64,000 bases of DNA from Linyphia triangularis (GCA_963978545.1 OZ021723.1:99790002-99854001), one strand, 5' to 3'; shown: positions 28,001 through 35,953, counted from the first letter of the stretch. Translations and numbers: made by a program. The notes: generated by a model from the letters alone, not told the origin.

Positions 28001-30884
28001 ATTAACTTTTAAAATCAATTATCTGAAAAAAAAACTTTTCATATGACGTTATGCATTTGTCTATAACAAATACTGTTGTGTACTTAGGTGATGTTGATGA
28101 ATATTTTCCATGGCTAAATTTGAGCCCTGTATGGAACCTTCAATAAAACAAGGATTATTGCGAGTGCAATCCATTTATTTTAGTCGATTGTTATTTATTT
28201 GGGCTTTTGTAATTAATTTAAAATTGGAGCAAATTCTTCTGGCAGATTTTGTATTTTAAAACTGCTGTCTTGGCAAAATCTCTTAAATTTCCCTTATAAC
28301 CGCTTACATCAGAAGTGCCATTTCTAAATAAAGAACTTGTTCACTGTTTCATTCAGTGCCCTAAAGCAGATCTTGGGACGTCTCCAGTGCAACGACCTCT
28401 ATTCCCCGATATGCCTCCTGATGAATGAACGCAAGAAGACGTCGGCCCACCGGAAGCACCACCACAGCATCTACAGAGAAATACTCTTCCTCTCTTTTGT
28501 GGCCATGGGCAGAGAGAACATCAACAACTGTGAGTTGATACTATACTTTTTTATATAATCAGGAAGTCCAAAAAAAGGGAAATCATGGAAAATCAAGATA
28601 CATCGTAAAAGTTAGTGGTAAATCTGAAAATGTTGAAAGTTTTGAGGGGTCCAGGGCTCAAAATTCTAAAATCATTATTTTTAGAATTACCTTTCTGAAA
28701 TTTTTTATGTACAGTAAAATATTGGAAATCCGGACTTCAAAAATCCGGAAATGTCTATCAGTGAAAACGAAGTGGTTGATGATAAAATCCCCACGGACCA
28801 GTTAAAGTATTAGGCCCTGCAATTAAAGGATTAGTGTAATGATACAATTTCAGAATCGGAAATAATGGGGATTCAAGAAACAGGAGAAAAGTTTAGCCAA
28901 AGCCATTAAAACAGCTAACCTTAAAACAAATGTTTTTCAAAACCTCATCAAGTTATACAAGGTTTTTTCTTAGTTTATTCCATTTATATGTTTTATTTCA
29001 TTCATTTATATGTTTTATTTCATTCATCACATTTTGGACTGGACTGGGAGGACATTTATAACTGTCCACAACTAGTGTCAGACTTCATTAATGTCAATGG
29101 CTTCACTGATATTGTCTGACTTCGTCAGACAAAAGGGAGATTAGAAACAACAACAACATTTCATTCATTTTGTGTATAAATAATATGTTCTAAAATCCGT
29201 AATCGCCGAAGTCCCGGCGATTCCTGTTTTGAGATACTCTACATTAGGCTTTGAAACTCAAAAAACTATTTTAAATATTAAAATTTTACAAATATTTTTT
29301 TTTAATTAAACTTCAAAATGTTGACAATTTCTAAATTTGATATATTTTAAATTAAAAAAAAATCACTTCAGTTTTTTATTAAATTACTTCTTATAATTCA
29401 TTACATAAATTTTCTTCTTGATTTTTCTATAAAATAGTTTTAAAAAAAATATTTTGAGCAAAAACTATATAAAACCCACAATATGCTATGTTCTAAAAAC
29501 ATTTTTAAAAAAAAGTTAAATCAAAAGACAAAACCCCTGAAAACAAATTGCCGACCAAACGGTATAGTGGTTAGCGTGCTAGCTTCTAGACCACGAGGTT
29601 GCGGGTTCGAGTCCCGTGTTGGCATGGGTGTTTGTAAATGTATGTTGGCTTGTCTAATGATGAATGTTTCGGCGCATTATAGCCCTCGTGTTGCTGACGA
29701 CGCCAGATAATCTGAATACAACCAACCAACTGAAAACAAATTAAAGAAATATATATAAAATCATCTTTACGGAATTCAATTTAGTGCATTCTTGTAAAGA
29801 TAACTTAAAAATATATGATGACTTCTAATTTTAAGTATTAAAAATATTTCTATCAGCAAAATATCCAGTTAACTACTTTTAAAAATTTATTCATTAGAAA
29901 TTAATGTAAATTTATCCCCTCACATCCAAATATCTTTTATTTATTTTGATTGAAACAACTGTATTATTTATTTATTAAAACAATTTTGGCAACAGGAAAG
30001 TTTCTCCAATGATCAGTTAGATACTATTTCAGCACGATTGGATGACGGTAAATTGGTTTATTAGTATTCTGTAAAAGCGACCTTTTAGTCACAGTGACAG
30101 CCGTCAAAATTTGGTAGAATGCATTGTCATCGACATTGAACCTATCTGCCAAGTTTCAATCTGATTGTATGATAGCAAGGGGGTTAATTCGGCCTCCGTA
30201 AATTTGCCCGCCATTGACAAACATACATACACAAAATCGAAGTTAATATAAAAATATTTATAAATAAGTCTTTTAGAAATGCTTATTCAGGGTTCCCACG
30301 GTAATTGAAAGTCATTAAAAGTGCTCAATATTTTTTAACTTGTTTTCAAGGCCTTGATAGTGCTTAGAGGTGCTTAAAAGTCCTTGAAAATGCTTAGAGA
30401 TCCTTAAAAGTACTTAATTTTTACAGATGTTGTCCAACTGCAAAATTCATAAAAATAAAACTCGGACTTGCTATTCCCTCGTGACCGCCACTTATCTGCA
30501 CCTTAAAGAAATTTTCCGACGTATTTGTATTACGCATCCACCAACTTGTAACTTTTTTGATAGAATATACTTTATTAAAAATTTAAATACAGACAAGATG
30601 CCTGAAAACAAATTTTCATAAGTCCTTAAAAACATTAATTAGGTCCTTAAAAATCATTGATTTTCATTCTGTGATTTGAGTGGGAACCCTGTTATTACCC
30701 AAACTGTTGGCTCTAAAATGATTCCCTTCCATTTTCAGTGTCCTTTGATCTTGAGTACAGAAAATCCTATTCCAAGCTTTCGAACAAACAACTGTCTCAG
30801 CTGCATGTGAACGACAAACCGCCTGCCGAAGGAGCTGTGTTTTGCCGACGCTATTTTAAAGACTTAGAGTTGAAGGTCAGGTGA
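747..30884 (+). CDS. DENND4 (Crag-like): DENND4/Crag-like DENN-domain Rab GEF, C-terminal half (16 spliced exons, 5' end off window)
   Basis: Exons: 747-890, 2782-3153, 3883-4067, 5869-6026, 7379-7466, 11145-11400, 12495-12665, 14364-14565, 16486-16537, 17413-17616, 19325-19573, 23240-23323, 23406-23529, 26574-26631, 28357-28529, 30739-30884. All have AG/GT borders and join in phase to about 887 residues plus a TGA. Recognition rests on the Cys-rich stretch [19 protein letters not shown] followed by [12 protein letters not shown] and CTFC, the block [36 protein letters not shown] with LPSLILSSE, and the terminal FCRRYF region, all typical of DENND4A/B/C and fly Crag. Known family role: DENN-domain GEFs for Rab10 (and Rab11 for Crag), acting in polarised secretion and membrane traffic. 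The N-terminal MABP, DENN and PPR parts are upstream of the window, so catalysis cannot be judged here. Ser-rich low-complexity segments fill the middle. Family assignment is strong; orthology to a particular vertebrate paralogue is not claimed. Confidence 0.93.
1511..1815. repeat. Two-unit tandem duplication, about 160-bp period
   Basis: 1511-1655 and 1669-1815 are diverged copies of one unit. Each runs from a tttgtc-ttaaaaaagtt start through accaattaa and ttaaccaaaatg to tccttaaaaat and accataaaa. The rest of the intron (891-2015) shows no recognisable feature. Confidence 0.75.
2016..2440 (+). mobile_element. Family B MITE (CAGAGTGGCCAC...GTGGCCACCCTG)
   Basis: Imperfect inverted ends CAGAGTAGCCACAGAACC and TTTTGTGGCCACCCTG. 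The interior carries runs of 'aatcaggga' motifs shared by the other family B copies. Flanks AATAA (2011-2015) and GATAA (2441-2445) look like a diverged 5-bp duplication. Confidence 0.8.
2782..3153 (+). CDS. DENND4-like exon b
   Basis: Acceptor ttctag at 2776-2781, donor gtgagt at 3154. Encodes [20 protein letters not shown] and a basic, Ser-rich segment with the motif [20 protein letters not shown]. An in-phase alternative acceptor (gtgcag, exon from 2797) would drop five residues; I prefer 2782 for its pyrimidine tract. Confidence 0.85.
3435..3816 (+). mobile_element. Family C MITE with 6-bp target duplication
   Basis: Ends CAGGGATGACAG and CTCTCATACCTG. Exact flanking GAACTC at 3429-3434 and 3817-3822. 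Interior rich in 'tttcctcc' motifs. A second copy sits at 32463-32830. Confidence 0.88.
3883..4067 (+). CDS. DENND4-like exon c
   Basis: Acceptor taacag at 3877-3882, donor gtaata at 4068, ends in phase 0. Ser/Glu-rich, encoding [18 protein letters not shown], then [18 protein letters not shown] and a Ser-rich run. Probably disordered, with possible phosphorylation sites (KSPS, RKIS). Confidence 0.85.
4132..4499 (+). mobile_element. Family F MITE (CAGGGGTCG...CCCCCTG)
   Basis: Starts CAGGGGTCGTATTCACCC and ends GCACCCCCTG. The interior has repeated 'cctaaaattcctaa' units shared with 6257-6615, 14584-15075 and 49140-49625. Confidence 0.8.
4885..5130 (-). repeat. Family D dispersed repeat, 3' part
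   Basis: Reverse-orientation copy of the segment reading gattggatgacagcaag, tttgatagaatgcattgtcat and ending ttaatataaagga, also present at 22.9, 30.0, 51.4, 57.4 and 62.0 kb. Class unknown. Confidence 0.65.
5186..5607. mobile_element. Pogo/Tigger-like MITE
   Basis: Terminal inverted repeats of about 24 bases: left end TAGTAGAACCTTGATTAACC, right end GGTTAATCGAGGTTCTACTG, followed by TA. The CAGTAGAACCTCGATTAACC form is typical of pogo-type Tc1/mariner relatives. No transposase. Confidence 0.78.
5869..6026 (+). CDS. DENND4-like exon d
   Basis: Acceptor gcaacag ending at 5868, donor gtagat at 6027. Encodes [20 protein letters not shown] then [20 protein letters not shown] and a basic tail. 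More GC-rich than the flanking intron and typical of the gene's coding sequence. Confidence 0.88.
6138..6215 (+). mobile_element. Family B fragment (left end)
   Basis: Begins CAAAGTGGCCGCCGG and continues with the family B 'aaatcaggaagctttctgattctgg' type sequence, then stops; truncated. The remaining 6616-7378 intron holds nothing recognised. Confidence 0.65.
6257..6615 (+). mobile_element. Family F MITE
   Basis: Starts TAGGGGTCGCATTCGCCC and ends CGCTTCCTG. Flanks ACCTTT and AACTTT (5 of 6) fit a 6-bp target duplication. Confidence 0.75.
7379..7466 (+). CDS. DENND4-like exon e
   Basis: Acceptor ttatcag ending at 7378, donor gtaaat at 7467. Completes an Arg codon, then [20 protein letters not shown] and SLGNLNTEE. 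Short basic and Ser-rich linker. Confidence 0.83.
7532..7644 (+). mobile_element. Truncated family B copy ending in a T-tract
   Basis: Starts CAGAGTGGCCACAGAAAC and runs into 28 T at 7617-7644. After the T-tract a little family-like sequence continues (gaaggtatgttttcc). 7645-8740 is otherwise AT-rich intron. Confidence 0.65.
8740..10140. repeat. GC-richer repeat-like block in the 3.7-kb intron, class unknown
   Basis: Composition is visibly different from the surrounding AT-rich intron. It begins near tgttacagatatgccgagg, holds a tandem repeat (9268-9587), and ends near aataaattaca and ccactacgaca. A TG...CA outline suggests a solo LTR, but no matching target duplication was found. No open reading frame of note. 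Confidence 0.4.
9268..9587. repeat. Tandem repeat, about 119-bp unit, 2.7 copies
   Basis: Two full units (from gaccaactacccagtcaag to atgtccgccattga) at about 9270-9388 and 9389-9506, then a third lacking its first 38 bases. Units are nearly identical, so the array is young. Confidence 0.85.
10506..10910. repeat. Foldback element 1: two-tier inverted repeat
   Basis: Outer arms of about 65 bases (10506-10570 and 10836-10910) share atcctaaaaattatatttg and ccagatattaaatatgaaat in opposite orientation. Inner arms of about 28 bases (10750-10777 and 10805-10833) share cgcaaaaagttcaatagcca. The right arm carries a T-tract of about 24. Confidence 0.82.
11145..11400 (+). CDS. DENND4-like exon f
   Basis: Acceptor ctaacag ending at 11144, donor gtgagt at 11401. 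Encodes [20 protein letters not shown], a Pro/Ser region, then [20 protein letters not shown] and a Ser-rich end. Joins in phase to exon g through an Asn codon. Confidence 0.88.
12089..12451 (+). mobile_element. Family E MITE
   Basis: Starts CAGGATCCATGCGCATCC, ends AGTACAAACCCTG. The interior ('aaaataaatcagctttaaaatct') matches the copy at 17811-18180. Flanks TCTTT and TTTTT fit a diverged 5-bp duplication. Confidence 0.72.
12495..12665 (+). CDS. DENND4-like exon g
   Basis: Acceptor cctacag ending at 12494, donor gtaggg at 12666. Encodes [20 protein letters not shown] and an acidic stretch ending [11 protein letters not shown]. Confidence 0.88.
12770..12894 (+). mobile_element. Fragment of the family A variant (right end)
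   Basis: Contains repeated 'gtccttgaa' phrases and ends GAGTGGGAACCCTG, as at 20468-20690. The following 12895-14363 intron is AT-rich with T-tracts (30 T at 13006-13035) and nothing recognised. Confidence 0.6.
14364..14565 (+). CDS. DENND4-like exon h with first Cys-x-x-Cys of zinc-ribbon-like module
   Basis: Acceptor ttctacag ending at 14363, donor gtaagt at 14566. Encodes [20 protein letters not shown], then [20 protein letters not shown] and [12 protein letters not shown]. The CSRC and FTC cysteines plus the [11 protein letters not shown] signature are the clearest DENND4 hallmark; the partner CTFC pair sits on the next exon. Confidence 0.93.
14584..15075 (+). mobile_element. Family F MITE
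   Basis: Starts CTAGGGTCACATTTG and ends GCACCTCCTG, same interior as other family F copies. Flanks GAACTG and GAACCA are a weak 6-bp match. Confidence 0.72.
15588..15948 (+). mobile_element. Family B MITE
   Basis: Starts CAGAGTGGCCACAGAACC, ends TTTTGTGACCACCCTA. Flanks GATAA and AATAA (4 of 5). The rest of this intron (15949-16485) shows nothing else. Confidence 0.8.
16486..16537 (+). CDS. DENND4-like exon i (52 nt, second Cys-x-x-Cys)
   Basis: Acceptor tttctag ending at 16485, donor gtaagt at 16538. Completes Gln and encodes [17 protein letters not shown]. Its CTFC pair completes the putative zinc ribbon begun on the previous exon, matching the CPFC segment of DENND4 proteins. Confidence 0.9.
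16831..17013 (+). mobile_element. tRNA-derived SINE, family S1, exact 13-bp duplication
   Basis: tRNA-like head with box A-like TAGTTGTTAGCGTGCTGG and box B-like GGTTCCGAGTCCC (one extra base against the other copies), a body 'ttatagccctcgtgttgctg' and tail accaaccaac. Flanked by ATAAATTTCATTT at 16818-16830 and 17014-17026. Confidence 0.93.
17040..17365 (+). mobile_element. Family A element, truncated left
   Basis: Shares gagtatgcatcaacttgtac, the 'gaccatcatcaaa' and 'gtccttgaaaagtcattga' segments with full copies and ends ATGGAAACCCTG. Confidence 0.7.
17413..17616 (+). CDS. DENND4-like exon j
   Basis: Acceptor tttacag ending at 17412, donor gtgagt at 17617, phase 0 at both ends. Encodes [20 protein letters not shown], a Ser/Pro region and ends KEDLNC. 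Low complexity, probably disordered. Confidence 0.86.
17640..17712. repeat. TA/TATTG microsatellite
   Basis: Irregular tatatattgtatatgtata repeats just after exon j. Confidence 0.8.
17811..18180 (+). mobile_element. Family E MITE
   Basis: Starts CAAGGTTCATACGCCTCAGG and ends GAGTATGAACCCTG; flanks GTATT and TTATT (4 of 5). 18181-19108 holds only AT-rich intron. Confidence 0.78.
19325..19573 (+). CDS. DENND4-like exon k (start of conserved C-terminal domain)
   Basis: Acceptor gtctgcag ending at 19324, donor gtgagc at 19574. Encodes [20 protein letters not shown], then [20 protein letters not shown] and [23 protein letters not shown] and HPIIYWN are diagnostic of DENND4. A second good acceptor at 19108 would extend the exon in frame by 72 codons (see findings), so the start is uncertain. 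Confidence 0.9.
19634..20081 (+). mobile_element. Family A element, truncated right
   Basis: Begins TAGGGTTCCCGTGGTCATTA, with the family's internal cttgaaaatgcttagaggtc and gcatgcatcaacttgtgcat; stops after attgattttcaatc, lacking the CCCTG end. Confidence 0.72.
20468..20690 (+). mobile_element. Family A variant, short form
   Basis: Starts CAAGGTTCCCATGG, ends GTGGAAACTCTG; flanks TGTAA and TGTTA (4 of 5). Dense 'gtccttgaa' motifs. Confidence 0.7.
20929..21362. repeat. Foldback element 2: about 140-bp inverted arms
   Basis: Arms 20929-21067 and 21210-21362 pair. Shared core: agtaaggatcatt, cagtcttctagcccagtgc and tttagaaactactttc. About 140 bases of unrelated spacer. Confidence 0.85.
22032..22418 (+). 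mobile_element. Family B MITE with exact AAGTA duplication, nested in family D
   Basis: Starts CATAGTGGCCACAGAACC, ends TTTTGTGGCCACTCTG; AAGTA at 22027-22031 and 22419-22423. The surrounding sequence (tgtcatccacaacgagtc on the left, gtaggttaatttgctcttca on the right) is family D, so B inserted into D. Confidence 0.85.
22573..22891 (+). mobile_element. Family A element, truncated left
   Basis: Internal gtccttaaaagttcttaat, aactgcaaaatttataaa and the right end TTTGAGTGGGAACCCTG match full copies. Confidence 0.7.
22892..23205 (+). repeat. Family D repeat
   Basis: gatggacagcaagtt-, tagtattctg- and aggcctccacaaacttgc-type segments in the same order as the copies at 30.0 and 57.4 kb; ends gaagtaaatataaag just upstream of exon l. 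Confidence 0.65.
23240..23323 (+). CDS. DENND4-like exon l
   Basis: Acceptor tttgcag ending at 23239, donor gtattg at 23324. Encodes [20 protein letters not shown] then ESTTKGKK. The [11 protein letters not shown] junction reproduces the family's WN-VWYF-R motif exactly. Confidence 0.93.
23406..23529 (+). CDS. DENND4-like exon m
   Basis: Acceptor cctaag ending at 23405, donor gtatgt at 23530; the preceding intron is only 82 bases. Encodes [20 protein letters not shown] then [20 protein letters not shown]. Confidence 0.92.
24436..24700. mobile_element. Candidate piggyBac-like MITE (TTAA target)
   Basis: Left TTAA at 24432-24435 then CCCACTAATGG; right CTCCAGTGGG followed by TTAG. Inverted ends of about 11 bases. 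No other copy recognised here. Confidence 0.5.
24701..26573. other. Intron, unannotated AT-rich DNA
   Basis: One possible element start at 25493 (ggtcattccacatcagttc), without an identifiable partner end. Otherwise nothing recognised. Confidence 0.4.
26574..26631 (+). CDS. DENND4-like exon n (58 nt)
   Basis: Acceptor ttttatag ending at 26573, donor gtgagt at 26632. Encodes [19 protein letters not shown]. Short, but phase fits both neighbours. Confidence 0.85.
26632..28356. other. Intron with an unassigned GC-richer patch
   Basis: 26765-27190 (gtccagcaaacgactccctg to ggaaactaaagag) has a composition and CpG content unlike the flanks and may be a TE fragment; I could not assign it. A short hairpin lies at 27910-27930. 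Confidence 0.35.
28357..28529 (+). CDS. DENND4-like exon o
   Basis: Acceptor cattcag ending at 28356, donor gtgagt at 28530. Encodes [40 protein letters not shown] and [17 protein letters not shown], a highly conserved DENND4 C-terminal block. Markedly GC-rich compared with the surroundings. Confidence 0.94.
28712..29240. mobile_element. Candidate degraded pogo-like element
   Basis: Left end CAGTAAAATATTGGAAATCC and right end gattcctgttttgagatac are weakly inverted. The interior has short broken reading stretches but no recognisable transposase domain. Confidence 0.35.
29550..29730 (+). mobile_element. tRNA-derived SINE, family S1, exact 12-bp duplication
   Basis: Box A-like TAGTGGTTAGCGTGCTAG, box B-like GGTTCGAGTCCC, same body and accaaccaac tail. 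TGAAAACAAATT flanks at 29538-29549 and 29731-29742. Confidence 0.94.
29825..30255 (+). repeat. Family D repeat, nearly full
   Basis: Runs from aagtattaaaaatatttctatcag through caggaaagtttctcc and gattggatgacggtaaattgg to gaagttaatataaa. Confidence 0.68.
30288..30691 (+). mobile_element. Family A MITE, complete, exact TTATT duplication
   Basis: Ends CAGGGTTCCCAC and GTGGGAACCCTG form a perfect 12-bp inverted pair. TTATT at 30283-30287 and 30692-30696. It ends only about 50 bases before the terminal DENND4-like exon. Confidence 0.92.
30739..30884 (+). CDS. DENND4-like terminal coding exon with stop
   Basis: Acceptor ttttcag ending at 30738. Encodes [40 protein letters not shown], then DLELKVR and TGA at 30882-30884. 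The FCRR end matches the C-terminal part of DENND4 proteins. Confidence 0.92.
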
Positions 30885-32096
30885 AGGTGAGAAAGCTCTC
30901 GCTATCTGTTAAGGTATACTGCTTATAAGACTGAATTTCACATTTGAGCATTTTATTATACTGACTGTTATTGTGCTTTATTCTTTTATAGTGGCTATTT
31001 TTCCCTAAAAAGGAAAATAGGTTTTTTTTTTCTAGTATTTCAAAGTATATTTACATATTTTTTACTATTGAAACTCCTGTTATCAATTATAAATTTTATC
31101 TGGTTCTTTAATTGCATTTTTCTAGTTATTTAATTACAGTTTTATACGTAGTTGTAAAAAAAAGTGTAATCAAGAAGCTGCGCAACTTGAACTTTAAATA
31201 ATAACATTATAGTTTTATGCATCACAACCTTCGCGTTTAGGAAGTTATGCTGCTTTTATTTTTGGAAAAGCAATCTGCAATGCTACTTATTTCACTTGGC
31301 CAGTGTACTAAAAAGTGAATGAATTAATATGGATTGTAGGCAGCGATAACTTCCGAGACTCAATATGCTTAGGATTTTTAAGTCCACATTTTACAAATAC
31401 ACCTCCAACAAAGAATGCACACAGGCCCAACTCTAAAATGTTACTCATGTTTTTTGGGGAATTTTATTATTGTAGTACAGTAGGGAAAATCGGGAGTGTC
31501 ACCTGGGAGGTGTAAGGGGATACATTTGCATCAACCCCGGGTTTTGAAAATTGCAAATAATGTCGAGAAAAGTGGTGGATTTACTAGAAATGTAAGTATT
31601 ATATATGTTTTGATGTTCAATGGATAAGAAATTCAACACATAACTATTAATGAAAATTTTATAAAAATAGCCTATTGAAAAGTTAAGGTTAAAACAAAAA
31701 GTTAACTGTCTTGCATCACTTTGGGTGCCATCTGCAACTCATGAAAATAATTCCGCTGCTGCTCGTGGGCAAAATTTTTAATAGTTAAAACCGTAGTCTA
31801 CTACTAAAATGGGAAACAATATTACCCGCCATTCACTAGGTCCTCAAAGAAGAATATAATTGCAATTTTAAAGTTGCATATTTTCACAACTTTATTTGCA
31901 GCGTGGAAGGAAACACATAAAATTACTGTTGCATGATAGAAAAACACAATGTTTAAATAGTTGTGCTTTTAATTTTTCACCACTACTCTTTTAATGACCC
32001 TCCCTTATGTCAGCTGGACTTTAATAAGGTGGAAACTGTAAAGCCATTTTTTCAACTGCAATGTTTTATTTCAATTTACTTTTCCATCACCTTTAC
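30885..32096. other. 3' UTR or downstream DNA of the DENND4-like gene
   Basis: AT-rich, no repeat family recognised. Confidence 0.4.
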
Positions 32097-32941
32097 CAGG
32101 GTTCCCACTTTCATTAAAAGTGCTTAATATTTTTAACCGGTTTTCCAAGTCTTAAAAGTACTTGAAAATGCTTATAGGTCCTTAAAAGCTCTTACTTTTT
32201 GTCGCTTATCCTCACCAAATATTTTTGGTTTATTTGTATTAAGCATGCATCAAAATGTACATCGTTCATAATTGTTCATTTTTGCCGATTGGTGGAGTAG
32301 AAATCGAGTTTACGCACTGTACTATGACGAACAAGCATTAGTGTTTACTTTTTGCTATCTAAAAAATCAGAGACCATCATCAAAGTCTGTTTATAATGCA
32401 AATTGCGCATGAAAGATTTTGATATTAATGCTGTGGGTAAAGCAGCTGCCAAGTCATACATTCAGGGATGACAGTTTTCCTCCTTTTTGTTTCTTTGTGT
32501 AACATTATCCTTCTCTTTGTCCCTGCTTTGAGGATCCGCATTTTTCTAATCTGAACCAGTTTTTCCTGCAAAAAGTATACTTTTCCTCATGTCGAAACAA
32601 AAGATTTTCCCTCTTAGATTTCCCCCTTTTCTTCACAGATTACTTCACTGGCTCCTAATATTTGAAATGTAATTATTATATAGTATGAGAAATTTCGTTG
32701 TATCTTTAAAATTATTGAATCATCCTTCGTGCATACTTTTTTTGTTGAATTTTTGTGTAATCCTTCAGCCAGCTTTTTTAATAAATTTTTGAATTTCCTC
32801 CTTTTTGCTCTCTGATCACTCTCATCCCTGTACATTAAAGAACTGATGCATGAAAACACATTATCGAAAGTCCTTAAAAAATAATACTTGGGTCCTTAAA
32901 AAGTCCTTGATTTTCAATGTACGATTTCAGTGGGAACCCTG
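32097..32941 (+). mobile_element. Family A MITE, exact TTTAC duplication, containing a nested family C
   Basis: Ends CAGGGTTCCCAC and GTGGGAACCCTG; TTTAC at 32092-32096 and 32942-32946. Length is doubled by the nested element at 32463-32830. Confidence 0.92.
32463..32830 (+). mobile_element. Family C MITE nested in family A, exact TACATT duplication
   Basis: Ends CAGGGATGACAG and CTCTCATCCCTG; TACATT at 32457-32462 and 32831-32836. Same interior as 3435-3816. Confidence 0.92.
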
Positions 32942-35071
32942 TTTACTTTGTTATATTTATGCTTCTAAGATTAATTTTACTCCTTAAAATTTTAACAGTC
33001 AATTTAGACATTTTGACTTGTTTGTGAATGACAATATTAGAAGTTTAGACCCACTTATGTCTTATATGTTTAGCACAGAATAAAGCCCAATCTATGAAGA
33101 CATATATATTGGCTAAAATGCCTATAATATAAACAATTAAAAACTGATTTGCGCAGCTTTTTGATTGCACTTGATGAAATTAAACTGTTTTTGTTAATAA
33201 AATTTAGATTTTTGGATCTTGATTGTTGAAGTCTTCTGCAAATCTGTGCTTGTTTATGGAACTAATAGAAATTTGTTTTGAATCATTAACATTTAGACTT
33301 ATATGCTGTAATTGATAGCTACAATACATAAATTCAAATTTGCACTTTTAGATTACCCTATTTGAATTGAAATGTTTTGCTAGTTATCAAAAGCTTCCAA
33401 AATGTAAAGAGTTAGAATCAGTAAAAAAAAAAAAATTATGAATTTTATAAACATACTTTTCTCATTCTTCGGAGAAAGAAATGCACTCTGTACAAAGTTG
33501 TACATAATTTGTATGTTTCAGATTGTTGTGTTATACTCCTGCATTAAAACTTTTAGAGAATTTTATTTATTTTGTTAACACAATAAATATCTATCCACTG
33601 AAAGTATATATTTTTAAAAGGTAATATGTGTTAATTAACCTTTTCATTTTTAAAATACTTTTAAGTGTGTACTTTTAATCCACATCCATAAGTATTTATG
33701 CAGCAGTATTGCAAGACAAATCTGGTGGATCCAAAACTAATTCATCTTGAACAACTTGAATGTATTAATTAGGTTGCAATTTGTTAGTGTTTACAAATTT
33801 TAAATTTTTATATAGAATGCAATTTTTAGTTTTTTAAATTGTAAAATGAATTTAATAATTTAGATATTTACAAAGAGTATTTTTTATCTTTTGTGGTATT
33901 TTATTTCAAATCTTAAACTGCAATTTATTTAATGAGTATATGTACCCATTTGTTTCTTTATAGATATTTGTTGATTTTAAAAGTTAGCTTAACTTTATTG
34001 GACTGATTTTTAGTATTTATTTGGCATTCATGTAATAATATTGGTAATTTATGCACACTTTTAAATATTTAAAACTTTTTACATCCTTGGCAGCCTGGCT
34101 CATTAAAACTTGATTTGGTTATTTTTTATTAAACATTATATTTGCAAATTTTGTTGGAATTCATTTTAGAAAAAATTATAATGCACTTGTCCACAACAGT
34201 TCTCGGATAAAATATAAAATTTGTCGTTTAGCATGTGCTCCTGTGTCTACTTAACTAATTTTTAATAATTGTCATTATGCAATAAAAATCATTATTGGTG
34301 TTCTTGGCTGAATTCGGGGTTATGATGTATACATTTGTACTACCTGATTAACACACTTATTAAATTGTATTTTAGATTATGACTTAAATTTCCATTATAG
34401 CTACAATAATAGGACACGTTAAATAGAAAAGCCATTAAAAATAGTGATTTTAGTGTATCCCATTTTATAAATTAATTTTGTTTATTGACTTTTAAGTTAT
34501 GAGATTGGGATTTGCACATTAGTATTATGAAAGTTTTGTTTTCATGCAACTATTTTAATCAAGTCAAATATGATTGATAACAGCACATGCTTTTTAGGAT
34601 GCTATATTTTTGCCAGTTTTACCTAATTTATTTTACTGCAATGTTTGTCTTTTTTTTTTTTATCAGTGCTTGAGTTTGTTTATGCGTTCATGTCGCAAAT
34701 ATGGTTACATTTCAATACATACAACAGAAAGTTCAAAATTGCATTAAGACCTTTTTATTCAATGAAATGTACCTTTGAATATTCAATTGCCAAGATATGA
34801 ATGCATACTAATATATATTGCATTTATTTCATGGCAATTAAAAATACTAAAGGACTTTAAAAAAAAAAACAGTATTAAGTTATACATAACTATTAAAAGG
34901 AACTGTATATAATTGTTTTGAATTTATATGTTAATGATCTTGCAAAAATCTAGATACTCATTTTGTTGAAATTGTAAATTTACCTATCATTTTTTGCCAT
35001 TTGTGATTTTATTAAATATATGAATTACAAAAACCAGATTATATGTATATTTGTTAAACTTTCTGATTGTA

Positions 35072-35077
35072 AATAAA
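35072..35077 (+). terminator. Candidate poly(A) signal for the DENND4-like gene
   Basis: AATAAA followed by a T-rich stretch, about 4.2 kb after the stop. The intervening 33.0-35.1 kb is AT-rich and free of the repeats seen elsewhere, as expected for a long 3' UTR. Nearer hexamers (for example around 33080) could be used instead. Confidence 0.35.
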
Positions 35078-35104
35078 CTATAAAACATGTGTTATTAAAA
35101 CGCC

Positions 35105-35110
35105 TTTATT
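35105..35110 (-). terminator. PIGS: Candidate poly(A) signal for PIGS
   Basis: TTTATT on the plus strand, that is AATAAA on the PIGS strand, about 0.85 kb after the stop. The copy overlapping the stop at 35953-35958 is an alternative. Confidence 0.3.
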
Positions 35111-35953
35111 TTATGTCCTATACATTACAAACGAAGCCATAACTTCATTTTTAAGAAAAACTTGTCAAAAGGTTTCATACCTTAACTCTATGCTATGAAG
35201 TACTTCTAAAGTTATGTAGAGTAAAGGATTTTGTTAGGAAAGGAACAAATTCTGGTCTATTCTCTGGGTTTTTGAAGCCATTTTTTCAAAAAAGTCCATA
35301 GGATGTTAGAGAATACAGTACCTGCTGTATGTTTTCTCTAAAATTATTGTTAACCCTCAAAATAAAGAAATTTCCCTGACTTTACCGGATTATTATTTAT
35401 AAAAAAAAGCTAACGATTATGCAAGAAAATAATCAGAACAATATAATGATTTACAAAAACCTGAAATTTATTGGAAATTGTAATATTTGAAAAAGAAATT
35501 TGTTACTACCTATAAAGGAGGGAAAAGTTGTCCTTTTAAAAAAAATCATATTTTTCTTGCATGTGCACGCAGCAAACATTTTAATTACTGGTTTCTTGTA
35601 CATAAAAAAAACACTGATACTCTAAATACTAATCTCTGTGGTATAAATGTTTGAGCTAGAAAAATACTAATTAATATTAGCAATTTAATAGGAAAGTCAG
35701 GTTAGAAAATAGCCGTCTCTGAATTCGAGCAATCAAGGTTTTGTACCCGGCGACAGTGTTTTGCAATGCGGCTCCTTCAGTCTCGTGAATAAGCAAAAGG
35801 AGGAAATTAATGAAAACAGGCAGCTATATTACAGCGCTGATAAAATATTCCTCTCTTTTACAGGGCAGAAATTGTTGATACTTATCCACTTACTTATGTT
35901 TTTAGAAACAATTCAGACAGAGATTGCATTTAAAAACTGATATATGAACCCTT

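Larger units (their letters stand above)
32947..35110. other. Repeat-poor AT-rich stretch, probable long 3' UTR and intergenic join
   Basis: Over 2 kb without any of the repeat families that occupy the rest of the window; ends at facing AATAAA signals. Transcription is an inference. Confidence 0.4.

Noticed and set aside
29560..29625. tRNA gene at the SINE head
   Set aside because: The A and B boxes are good, but the segment continues into a conserved non-tRNA body shared by four dispersed copies with target duplications, so it is a SINE head.
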